DNA of 64,000 nucleotides from the NCBI RefSeq assembly GCF_014174275.1, contig NZ_JABEQK010000001.1, forward strand, positions 124,001-188,000, given 5' to 3'. This DNA is from Gluconacetobacter takamatsuzukensis. Lineage in GTDB: Bacteria > Pseudomonadota > Alphaproteobacteria > Acetobacterales > Acetobacteraceae. The position numbers and the translations under genes are program-made. Position 1 is the first letter of the stretch. Each line of letters opens with the position of its first letter. A model generated the notes under the pieces. It was given only the letters and a program-made list of their open reading frames with translations, did not search any database and was not told where the DNA came from. Shown in pieces: positions 44,159 to 51,764 of this stretch.

Positions 44159-46510
44159 ATGTTTGAAAAGATGATCGGGCGGCGGGCCATGTATCTGGCC
44201 TCCGCCGCGCTCTGCCTTCTGCCCGTCCGCGCGGTGTCGGCGCAGACGGTGCCGGTATCGGGCGGTGGGTCGGCTGGCGTGCAGTCGGAGGACATCACCG
44301 TTATTGGAACCTCGCCACTGCCCGGTTCGGGCATCGACCGCGACCGTCTTCCGGCGGCGACCGCCATCGTGACCGCGCATGACCTGCAACTGACCGGCAC
44401 GGCCGACCTGCTGCATGCGCTGGATAGCCGGCTGGCGGGTGTCAGCCTCAATTCGCCTGCCGGGAATCCCTATCAGCCCACCATCGTCATGAACGGCTTC
44501 CAGGCGTCGCCGTTGCAGGGCACGTCGCAGGGTGTCGCGGTCTATCTGGATGGTGTCCGCTTCAACCAGGCTTTCGGCGACACGGTGAACTGGGACCTGA
44601 TCCCGGACCTGGCGATCGAGCGGGTGGCGGTGGAGGGGTCGAACCCCGTCTTTGGTCTGAACGCGCTGGGCGGGTCGCTGAATGCGCGGATGAAGAACGC
44701 GTTCAATACCGTGGCCGGCGGCGAGGCGGACCTGTCCGGCGGGTCGTTCGGGCGCATCGTGGCGCAGGGCGATTATGCGGCGCGGCGGGGCAATTGGGGC
44801 TTTTATGTCGCTGGCCGGGAGGTGCACGAGGATGGGTGGCGGGATCTGCAAAGCACCGACATCCAGAGCCTGTATGCCGATCTGGGCTGGAAGGGGCAGG
44901 CGACGGAGGTGCATGGCAGCCTGGACCTGGCCAATTCGGTGCTGAATGGGCCGGGGACGTCGCCGGTCGAGCTTCTGCGGGCGGACCCGCGGGCGCAGTT
45001 TACCGCGCCCAACCAGATGGCGAACAAATTCATCCAGTTTGCCGTGAACGGCCGGCACAGCTTTACCGACACGCTGTCGGTACAGGGGCAGGTTCATTAC
45101 GATTATTTCCAGCAGCGGGTGATCAACGGCAACGCGCCCAACGATGCGCCGTGCGACGACGGATCGGGCCTGATGTGCTCCGACGATGGCGACCCTTCGA
45201 CCACGCGGGGCGGGGCGACGATTCCCGATTTCCTGAATGGCGGCCCGTATTCGGAGTTGGATCTGCAAACGACCAATACCAACGGCTATGGCGTATCCAT
45301 GCAGGAGACCGAAACCCGTTCGGTGTTCGGCCTGCGCAATCATGAGGTCGCGGGCGTCAGTTTCGACGGTGCGCAGACGATGTTCACCGGTGAGGCCCTG
45401 CTGGGCGGCCTGACGCCGGTGACGCGTGCCTATTACGGGCCCGGCTATGTGATCGACGAACCGGGCGAGACCGTGCCGGTGCGGGTGCGGGTGAACGATG
45501 CCTATGTCGGCGTGTTCGCGACCGACACGATCGATCTGACGGACCGCCTCTCGCTGACCGGATCGATGCGCTACAATTTCGCGCAGATCAATCTCGCCGA
45601 CCAGAATGGCGGGGATTTGAGCGGCCGCCATGCCTATTCGGCAATCAATCCGGGGGGTGGGATCAGCTATCGCCTGACGCGCTGGGCCACGATCTATGGC
45701 GGCTATGCCGAGGCGAACCGTGCGCCGACCCCGGCCGAACTGTCCTGCGCCGGACCGCAGAACGCGTGCAGCCTGGCCAATTTCTTTGTCGGCGACCCGG
45801 AGCTGAAGCAGGTGAGGGCCCATACGTTCGAGGCCGGGCTGCGCGGCGGCTTTGCCATCGGCATCGCCGGCCGCCTGAGCTACGATCTGGGCCTGTTTCG
45901 TACCGATGCCGACGATGACATCGTCTTTATCAACAGCGAGACGCTGAACCGTGCGTTCTTCGCCAATATCGGCGCTACCCGCCGGCAGGGCGGCAAGGTG
46001 CATCTGGCCTGGCAGGCGGATGGCTGGTCGGCCTGGCTGAACTATACCCATACCGATGCGACCTATCGCAGCGGTTTCGTCGAGGATGCGGGCAGCAATC
46101 CTGCCGGCGACGATGACGGCGACATCACCGTGCGCCGGGGCAACCGCCTGCCGGGCATTCCGCTGGACAAGCTGACCGGCGGGGTGGATGTGCGCATCAC
46201 GCCCATCTGGAGTGTCGGCGGCGATTTCGATTTGCAGGGCGGGCAGTATCTCTATGGCGACGAAGCCAATCTGACGCCGCGCCTGCCGGGATTCTTCGTG
46301 CTGAACCTCCATACTTCCGTCCAGGTGACGCATTCCCTGCAACTGTTCGGCAGCATCTCGAATGTGACCGACCGGCATTATTATACCTATGGCACGTTCT
46401 CGCCGACCAATTCGGTCTATCTGGTGCAGGCGCCGGGGGCGAGCAATCCGCGCAGCTACAGCCCCGCCGCGCCGATCGGCGGCTTTGGAGGTGTGCGCGT
46501 GACGTTCTGA
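44159..46510 (+). CDS. TonB-dependent outer-membrane receptor
   Basis: A 783-residue receptor. A signal peptide (ending VSA-Q near residue 27) is followed by a TonB-box-like EDITVIG, the plug domain (DLLHALDSRLAGVSLN, GVAVYLDGVRFNQAFGDTVNWDLIP, NALGGSLNARMKNAF) and a 22-strand barrel ending in a terminal Phe. Acidic clusters such as DDGSGLMCSDDGDPS and DADDDIVF occur in predicted loops. Substrates of this class are siderophores, vitamin B12, sugars or other chelates. Its location beside a predicted lanthanide-dependent dehydrogenase and a kinase-regulator pair makes a lanthanide-chelate (LutH-like) role a testable guess; sequence alone does not prove it. Confidence 0.9.
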   Translation: MFEKMIGRRAMYLASAALCLLPVRAVSAQTVPVSGGGSAGVQSEDITVIGTSPLPGSGIDRDRLPAATAIVTAHDLQLTGTADLLHALDSRLAGVSLNSPAGNPYQPTIVMNGFQASPLQGTSQGVAVYLDGVRFNQAFGDTVNWDLIPDLAIERVAVEGSNPVFGLNALGGSLNARMKNAFNTVAGGEADLSGGSFGRIVAQGDYAARRGNWGFYVAGREVHEDGWRDLQSTDIQSLYADLGWKGQATEVHGSLDLANSVLNGPGTSPVELLRADPRAQFTAPNQMANKFIQFAVNGRHSFTDTLSVQGQVHYDYFQQRVINGNAPNDAPCDDGSGLMCSDDGDPSTTRGGATIPDFLNGGPYSELDLQTTNTNGYGVSMQETETRSVFGLRNHEVAGVSFDGAQTMFTGEALLGGLTPVTRAYYGPGYVIDEPGETVPVRVRVNDAYVGVFATDTIDLTDRLSLTGSMRYNFAQINLADQNGGDLSGRHAYSAINPGGGISYRLTRWATIYGGYAEANRAPTPAELSCAGPQNACSLANFFVGDPELKQVRAHTFEAGLRGGFAIGIAGRLSYDLGLFRTDADDDIVFINSETLNRAFFANIGATRRQGGKVHLAWQADGWSAWLNYTHTDATYRSGFVEDAGSNPAGDDDGDITVRRGNRLPGIPLDKLTGGVDVRITPIWSVGGDFDLQGGQYLYGDEANLTPRLPGFFVLNLHTSVQVTHSLQLFGSISNVTDRHYYTYGTFSPTNSVYLVQAPGASNPRSYSPAAPIGGFGGVRVTF

Positions 46511-46527
46511 ACCTTTGTCGTTGCGGT

Positions 46528-46549
46528 CCGGGTGCCTGTCGGCACCCGG
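46528..46549. terminator. Bidirectional hairpin between TonB receptor and aldehyde dehydrogenase
   Basis: CCGGGTGCC (46528-46536), loop TGTC, GGCACCCGG (46541-46549): perfect 9-bp stem, followed by ATTGTCGTG. Confidence 0.65.
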
Positions 46550-46569
46550 ATTGTCGTGTGGAGTGTGGG

Positions 46570-48096
46570 TCAGAAGAAGCCAAGTTTCTTCGGGGCGTAG
46601 CTGACCAGCAGGTTCTTGGTCTGCTGGTAATGGTCGAGCATCATCCGGTGGTTTTCACGCCCGATGCCGGACTGCTTGTAGCCGCCGAAGGCAGCGTGGG
46701 CCGGGTAGGCGTGGTAACAGTTCGTCCACACCCGGCCGGCCTTGATGGCGCGCCCGACGCGATAGGCGCGGGTGCCGTCGCGGGTCCAGATGCCCGCACC
46801 CAGGCCGAACAGCGTGTCGTTGGCCAGTTTCACCGCCTCGGCATCGTCGCGGAAGGTGGTGACGGAGACGACGGGGCCGAAGATTTCCTCCTGGAAGATC
46901 CGCATCCGGTTGTCGCCCTTGAAGACGGTGGGCTGGATGTAGCAGCCGTTCGACAGGCTGCCGCCCACATCGGCCCGGCCGCCGCCGATGAGCAGTTTCG
47001 CCCCTTCCTGCCGCCCGATATCGATATAAGACAGGATCTTGTTCATCTGGTCGACAGAGGCCTGGGCGCCGACCATCGTGTTGAGATCGAGCGGGTTGCC
47101 CTGTTTGATCGCCGCGACCCGGCGCAGCGCGCGTTCCATGAACCGGTCGTAGATGGATTCGTGGATCAGGGCGCGCGACGGGCAGGTGCAGACCTCGCCC
47201 TGGTTGAAGGCGAACAGGACGAAGCCTTCGATCGCCTTGTCGAGAAAATCGTCGTCCTCGGCGGCAATGTCGGAAAAGAAGACGTTGGGGGACTTGCCGC
47301 CCAGTTCCAGCGTCGCGGGGATGAGGTTGTCGGCCGCCGCGTGGGCGATCATCTTGCCTGTCGGCGTCGAGCCGGTGAAGGCGATCTTGGCGATGCGGCT
47401 GTTGGAGGCCAGCGCCGTACCGGCCTCGCGCCCGAAGCCGTTGACGATGTTCAGCACGCCGGCCGGCAGGATGTCGGCGATCAGTTCTGCCAGGACCAGG
47501 ATCGAGGCCGGCGTCTGCTCGGCCGGCTTCATCACCACGCAATTGCCCGCGGCCAGGGCCGGCGCGAGTTTCCAGGCGGCCATCAACAGCGGGAAGTTCC
47601 AGGGGATGATCTGGCCGACCACGCCCAGCGGTTCGTGGAAATGGTAGGCGACGGTGTCGTGGTCGATTTCCGACAGGGCGCCTTCCTGCGCGCGGATGCA
47701 GGAGGCGAAATAGCGGAAATGATCGACGCACAAGGGAAGGTCGGCGTTGAGCGTTTCGCGCAGGGGCTTGCCGTTGTCCCAGCTTTCGGCGCGGGCCAGC
47801 AGTTCCAGATTCTCCTCGATCCGGTCGGCGATGCGGTTGAGCAGCAGCGCGCGCTGGGCCGCGCTGGTTTCGCCCCAGGCATCGCGCGCGGCGTGGGCGG
47901 CGTCGAGCGCGCGCTCCACATCCTCGGCCCTGGAGCGCGCCACCTTGCACAGGATGCGCCCGTCGACCGGGGACGGGTCGTCGAAATATTCCCCGGCGAA
48001 GGGGGGTACCCATTTTCCGCCGATGAAATTGTCGTACTGCGCCTTGAACGGTGACGACATGTCGATTCGATGGCTTTCCAGCGAGTCCATGGTCAT
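46570..48096 (-). CDS. NAD(P)-dependent aldehyde dehydrogenase (AcoD/ExaC type)
   Basis: A 508-residue class I aldehyde dehydrogenase, oxidising acetaldehyde or another small aldehyde to the acid in the cytoplasm. It has [24 protein letters not shown], the nucleotide-binding FTGSTPTG, the catalytic base in LELGGKSPN and the nucleophile in [12 protein letters not shown], followed by [12 protein letters not shown]. The sequence is of the group regulated by AcoR-type proteins. ATG 48096 follows AAGGAGA. The promoter region contains the TGTCGCA palindrome, and an AcoR-like regulator is encoded just upstream on the same strand. It would detoxify the aldehyde made by the periplasmic dehydrogenase. 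Confidence 0.94.
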   Translation of the reverse strand: MTMDSLESHRIDMSSPFKAQYDNFIGGKWVPPFAGEYFDDPSPVDGRILCKVARSRAEDVERALDAAHAARDAWGETSAAQRALLLNRIADRIEENLELLARAESWDNGKPLRETLNADLPLCVDHFRYFASCIRAQEGALSEIDHDTVAYHFHEPLGVVGQIIPWNFPLLMAAWKLAPALAAGNCVVMKPAEQTPASILVLAELIADILPAGVLNIVNGFGREAGTALASNSRIAKIAFTGSTPTGKMIAHAAADNLIPATLELGGKSPNVFFSDIAAEDDDFLDKAIEGFVLFAFNQGEVCTCPSRALIHESIYDRFMERALRRVAAIKQGNPLDLNTMVGAQASVDQMNKILSYIDIGRQEGAKLLIGGGRADVGGSLSNGCYIQPTVFKGDNRMRIFQEEIFGPVVSVTTFRDDAEAVKLANDTLFGLGAGIWTRDGTRAYRVGRAIKAGRVWTNCYHAYPAHAAFGGYKQSGIGRENHRMMLDHYQQTKNLLVSYAPKKLGFF

Positions 48097-48197
48097 TCTC
48101 CTTCTTGGTCGCCGCGGACGGAGCGCGGTCAACGTTTGGAAGAGTGGCGATGGGGACTGGATTTGTCAGCCGGTTGCGGGCGGTATGGCCACCGATC

Positions 48198-48215
48198 TGT
48201 CGCAGTTCCGCGACA
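48198..48215. promoter_or_regulatory. Operator copy C, TGTCGCA-type palindrome
   Basis: TGTCGCAGTTCCGCGACA lies between the AcoR-like gene and the aldehyde dehydrogenase, about 100 bases upstream of the latter. It matches the copies at 36625 and 36838. Confidence 0.65.
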
Positions 48216-48249
48216 GATGGCGGGGTGGGCCGAACGGCGGCGAAAGGGC

Positions 48250-49239
48250 CTAGTGGACGTCGTGGCGCTTCAGGCGGCGATGCAGCGTGGCGCGGCTGAC
48301 GCCCAGTTCGCGCGCGGCCGCCGAGATGTTTCCGTTGCAGCGTTTCAGCACGCGTTGCAGGGCGGCGTGGGCGGCGCGGGCGGGATCTTCGTGGCCGGTA
48401 TCGGACAGCAGGTCGGGGAGCGTCATGGGCTTGCCCGCGCGCAGGCCGAACAGGGTGCGGGCGGCCTTGTTGGTGCCGACGATCACCTCGTTCTCGTCCA
48501 CGGCCAGCAGGGCCTGTGCCTCGTTGCCCAGCGAGATGATGCGGTGGTCGGCGAAGGCTTCGCCGAACAGGCGGGTTTCGATCCGCCGGGCGGCGTCCTC
48601 GACCACCAGGGACAGGAAGGAGAGTGTCGCCGTGTCGCAATCGTTGCGGCAGGAGGAAATGTCGATCCCGCCGATCGGGCTGCCCGACGGGTCGTGGATC
48701 GGTGCCATGGTGCAGCTGAGCCCGGCATTGCGGGAAAAGAAATGCTGGTCGCGATGGATCGTCAGCACCCGGTCTTCGGCCAGGCAGGTGCCGATGCCGT
48801 TGGTGCCCTCGTGGGCTTCGTCCCATATGGCGCCCAGGTTCAGGCCCCAGGCGCTGAAGATTTCCTCGTCTCCGGCCATGCATCGCTGCTCCAGCGCGAC
48901 GCCGCGCGCGTCGCTGAGCAGCATGCAGAAGCCGCCGCGCCGGACCGCCGAGGCCAGCCGGTCCAGAACGGGCTGGGCCGCGTGGAGCAGCAGGGCGCTG
49001 CGCTCGCGGGCCTCGCGGTAGGCCTGGGCGTCGAGACGGCGTGGGGGTTCGTCATGGTTCGGGCTCAGGCCGTAATGACGCAGCGAACGGGACCACGAGG
49101 CCGCGAGCGCCGAGCGGCCGGAGGCGGATTCGTCTCGCAGCATGCTGTAGACGCGATCCGCGTGGTGAATGCTCACTGGAGCGTGATGATTATCGAGTGA
49201 TCTGGCTTTCGTCACTCTTGGCCTCTGCATTTCAGGCAT
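48250..49239 (-). CDS. AcoR-like GAF-Fis regulator lacking the AAA+ domain
   Basis: A 329-residue regulator resembling AcoR (acetoin catabolism activator). The N-terminus has the AcoR-type SWSRSLRHYGLSP helix, then a GAF sensor domain (about 60-205) with WDEAHEGTNGIGTCLAE and PIHDPSGSPIGGIDIS, a short PAS-like linker, and a C-terminal Fis-type HTH, RCNGNISAAARELGVSRATLHRRLKRH. No Walker A/B or GAFTGA sequence exists between them, so it cannot activate sigma-54 in the usual way and must act as a conventional activator or repressor. It probably binds the TGTCGCA palindromes. Start at 49239 uncertain; ATG at 49230 is possible. Confidence 0.85.
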   Translation of the reverse strand: MPEMQRPRVTKARSLDNHHAPVSIHHADRVYSMLRDESASGRSALAASWSRSLRHYGLSPNHDEPPRRLDAQAYREARERSALLLHAAQPVLDRLASAVRRGGFCMLLSDARGVALEQRCMAGDEEIFSAWGLNLGAIWDEAHEGTNGIGTCLAEDRVLTIHRDQHFFSRNAGLSCTMAPIHDPSGSPIGGIDISSCRNDCDTATLSFLSLVVEDAARRIETRLFGEAFADHRIISLGNEAQALLAVDENEVIVGTNKAARTLFGLRAGKPMTLPDLLSDTGHEDPARAAHAALQRVLKRCNGNISAAARELGVSRATLHRRLKRHDVH

Positions 49240-49394
49240 ATGTGTTATGCCCAGACGCTAATCATGTAAGGCCGGTCAGGGCAATCATGTCGTGTTCACA
49301 AACGCGCGGGAAGCGGCGGAGTGCCCTGTTCGCGGGCGGTGCGGAAACCCGCGCGGGGGCACGCGGTTGAATCGCCGTTGCGGTGGAGGGTGCG

Positions 49395-49547
49395 ATGTCC
49401 ATGCGTGAACATGACCGTTCCGGGCCCCGGCGGCCGATGCCGACGCCGGCCCCCGGGCCGTTCGATCCGAACGACCCGATCCCCGGAGACGTCCCGGACG
49501 AGGATCCGTTCGAGCCCGACGATGACGATGAGGGACCTGTTTTATAG
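49395..49547 (+). CDS. Small acidic Pro/Asp-rich protein
   Basis: A 50-residue ORF preceded by a good ribosome site (GGAGGG, about 8 bases before ATG 49395). It encodes a proline-rich stretch (RRPMPTPAPGPFDPNDPIPG) and a very acidic tail (FEPDDDDEGPVL). It is too short to assign a family. Pro/Asp composition suggests a disordered or cation-binding peptide. It stands alone upstream of the convergent TSUP gene. Confidence 0.45.
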   Translation: MSMREHDRSGPRRPMPTPAPGPFDPNDPIPGDVPDEDPFEPDDDDEGPVL

Positions 49548-49583
49548 GCGAGTCGGCTGGGGGGGGCGTGCCCAGGCGGATTT

Positions 49584-50369
49584 TCAGATCATGCGGATGC
49601 CGACGATGGTGAGGACGGTGGCCAGGACCGCGCGCTGGACATTTTCGCGGACCATGCCGACAAACAGGCTGCCTAGGATGATGCCGGGAATCGATCCGAC
49701 CAGCAGGGACAGCAGCATGCCGCCATTGACCGAGCCCAGGAGCCAGTGGCCCAGGCCGGCGACCAGGGTGAGCGGCACGGCATGCGCGATATCGGCCGCG
49801 ACGATGCGGGCCGTCGACAGGCGGGGATACAGGACCAGCAGGACCGTGACCCCGATGGCACCCGCGCCGACGGACGACAGCGAGACCAGGAGGCCGAGCA
49901 GCGCGCCCACGGCAATGGTCAGGATATGGGTCCGGCGATCGGACAGGCCGGCGGAGAAGCCGGCCAGGCGCTGCATGAGGGCGGCGCGAAACAGGATGCA
50001 GGGCGCGGTCAGCAGCAGGGCGACGCCCAGGCTGCGGGTGATCAGGTGGGTGGTGATCAGGGACGGGGCGCCCATCGTATGCAGTACCACGAGCGCCAGG
50101 GCCGAGGCGGGGATGCTGCCGCTGGCCAGGCGGCGGACCACTTTCCAGTCCACCCCGCCGGAGAAGCCGTGCACGCCGGTGCCGACCGCCTTGGTGATGG
50201 CGGCGTAAAGCAGGTCGGTGCCCACCGCTGTCTGGGGATGCACGCCGAACAGCAGGATCAGCAGGGGGGTCATCAGCGATCCGCCGCCGACCCCGGTGAG
50301 ACCAACCAGAAACCCCACACCCAGACCGGACAGCGAATATAACGGCTGGATCGTGTCAATAAAACTCAT
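49584..50369 (-). CDS. TSUP-family (TauE/SafE) sulfite/sulfonate exporter
   Basis: A 261-residue membrane protein with about eight hydrophobic segments and two internally related halves. The N-terminal GVGFLVGLTGVGGGSLMTPLLILLFGVHPQTAVGTDL and the C-terminal VSLSSVGAGAIGVTVLLVLYP show the family G-x-G-G-x-x-x-x-P repeat. TSUP members export or import sulfite, thiosulfate, sulfoacetate or other organosulfur anions. No sulfur-metabolism gene is adjacent, so the substrate is unknown. Confidence 0.87.
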   Translation of the reverse strand: MSFIDTIQPLYSLSGLGVGFLVGLTGVGGGSLMTPLLILLFGVHPQTAVGTDLLYAAITKAVGTGVHGFSGGVDWKVVRRLASGSIPASALALVVLHTMGAPSLITTHLITRSLGVALLLTAPCILFRAALMQRLAGFSAGLSDRRTHILTIAVGALLGLLVSLSSVGAGAIGVTVLLVLYPRLSTARIVAADIAHAVPLTLVAGLGHWLLGSVNGGMLLSLLVGSIPGIILGSLFVGMVRENVQRAVLATVLTIVGIRMI

Positions 50370-50622
50370 TACGGGAATTCCGGATGGTTAAAACCGCCAT
50401 TCAAGGTCGATATGTGCCGAATGGGCAGGCCTTCGAAGCGCAGCGCATCATAGTGCGGTATTTATTTTAATCAACGATCAAATATGGTGATAAAATTCGC
50501 CCTCCCGGTCCAGGCGGGCGATCATCCCGGCTTGTTCATCTTCTTGTATCGATGTCATGATTATTTGTGGCCGGTGCGTGCGGATCGGAAACGGGGGATG
50601 CCACGGGCATGCGGAGGGGGCG

Positions 50623-51333
50623 GTGATCATTCTTCTTCCGCTGCTGGTCCTGTGTGGCCTGCTGTTCTCCGCCCTGTTCGCGGGGCAGAAATTGCCCGCC
50701 AACGGCCCGCTATGGGATATCGCCATGGCTTGCGGCTTCATGGGCTATGGGCTGGTGGCGTTTCTGTTTCTTCTGACCGGGCGCCCGCTGCGGATTCCCT
50801 TCAATGACGGTAAGTTCTTCACGGTCGCCCATCGTCTGTTCGGGTGTGTCGCGGGGCTGCTGATCGGGCTTCATGTCGGCCTGTCGCTTTGGGCCGAGCC
50901 GCTGACGGCCCGTTACCTGCTGCCGGGTGGCCCGGGCTATATGCTGGCGGGGCTGGCTGGAGTGCTGCTGGCCATTCTGGCCATCGGGCCGTCCTTCCAT
51001 GTCGTGCGCGGGCGGATCTGGCGGACGGCGACGCGGTTTCGGCAGGCGCATGGGCTGGTGGCGCTGGGGCTGCTGGGAATGGCCAGCTTTCATATCACGG
51101 GCGCGCGGCTGCATGTGCAGGGGCGGGGCCAGATGGTCGCCATTGCGGTGATTGCCGGGTTCTGCGCCATCCTGCCGTGGGTGGGACGGCATGGCCGGCT
51201 GCCGCGGCCTTCCGGCCATCGGCGTCGCAATACCGCGCCGGTGGCCGTGCGGCTTGCGGTGGGGGTTGGCGGTGGCGCGCTGGGGGGCTGTCTTGCCTAC
51301 GGACTGTATGGCAGCCAGTGGCTGGCGCCATGA
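50623..51333 (+). CDS. Ferric-reductase-like b-type cytochrome membrane protein
   Basis: A 236-residue protein with about six transmembrane helices. Two helices carry paired His residues: VAHRLFGCVAGLLIGLHVG and QAHGLVALGLLGMASFHITGARLH, the layout of bis-His b-heme proteins of the ferric-reductase-like transmembrane family. There is no FAD or NAD domain. GTG 50623 is preferred because GGAGGGGG precedes it and the protein then begins with a helix; ATG 50557 is in frame but adds a polar Cys-rich stub. The stop overlaps the start of a tetraheme cytochrome gene (ATGA), so the two probably form a membrane electron-transfer unit. Confidence 0.7.
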   Translation: MIILLPLLVLCGLLFSALFAGQKLPANGPLWDIAMACGFMGYGLVAFLFLLTGRPLRIPFNDGKFFTVAHRLFGCVAGLLIGLHVGLSLWAEPLTARYLLPGGPGYMLAGLAGVLLAILAIGPSFHVVRGRIWRTATRFRQAHGLVALGLLGMASFHITGARLHVQGRGQMVAIAVIAGFCAILPWVGRHGRLPRPSGHRRRNTAPVAVRLAVGVGGGALGGCLAYGLYGSQWLAP

Positions 51334-51710
51334 AGGGCCGGCTTGCTGCCTGCATGCTGGCCGTGACGCTGGGCGTCGGGGCCGGGGGGATCTGGTGGTG
51401 CGAATCGGGCATCAGCCACGCGATGCCGATCCCGGTCGTGTTCATGCATCGCGACCATGCGGCGTATAATTGCGTGCAGTGCCATCATGACGTGATGGAA
51501 CCCGCACTGGCATCGTCCCCCAACCGGACATGTATTGGGTGTCATCGGACGCGGCCGGACCAGGCGGACCTGTCCTTGTCGACGTTCCATGATTTCTGCG
51601 AAACCTGTCATCTGGCGCGTCGCCGCGACCATGGTAAGGCTGGTCCGGTCCGGGAGTGCCATGGCTGCCATGTGCCGCCGCATGGCAGGAAAGGGCAGGA
51701 TATTTTCTGA
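51330..51710 (+). CDS. Tetraheme cytochrome c3-like periplasmic protein
   Basis: A 126-residue protein with an N-terminal signal sequence or anchor (MKGRLAACMLAVTLGVGAGGIWW) and four heme-binding CxxCH motifs in about 90 residues: CVQCHHD, CIGCHR, CETCHLA and CHGCHVP. The opening PVVFMHRDHAAYNCVQCHHD is the class III cytochrome c (c3/c7) pattern, with extra His residues as distal ligands. Such cytochromes are known mainly from anaerobic metal- and sulfate-reducers. It is translationally coupled to the b-type membrane cytochrome, which should supply or withdraw electrons. Possible roles are metal reduction or a periplasmic redox link; not determined. Confidence 0.88.
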   Translation: MKGRLAACMLAVTLGVGAGGIWWCESGISHAMPIPVVFMHRDHAAYNCVQCHHDVMEPALASSPNRTCIGCHRTRPDQADLSLSTFHDFCETCHLARRRDHGKAGPVRECHGCHVPPHGRKGQDIF

Positions 51711-51764
51711 GCCGGTGCGCGCCGTTTGAAACGCCCCAGGGAAATGGCGGTGTTGGGGCGTGGT

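Noticed and set aside
46655-48883. 742-residue minus-strand frame overlapping the aldehyde dehydrogenase and AcoR-like gene
   Set aside because: It is a frame-shifted reading of both real genes, with no domain of its own.
50557-50622. Upstream ATG start for the b-type cytochrome
   Set aside because: It adds a short Cys/Gly-rich stub with no ribosome site, while GTG 50623 has GGAGGGGG directly before it.
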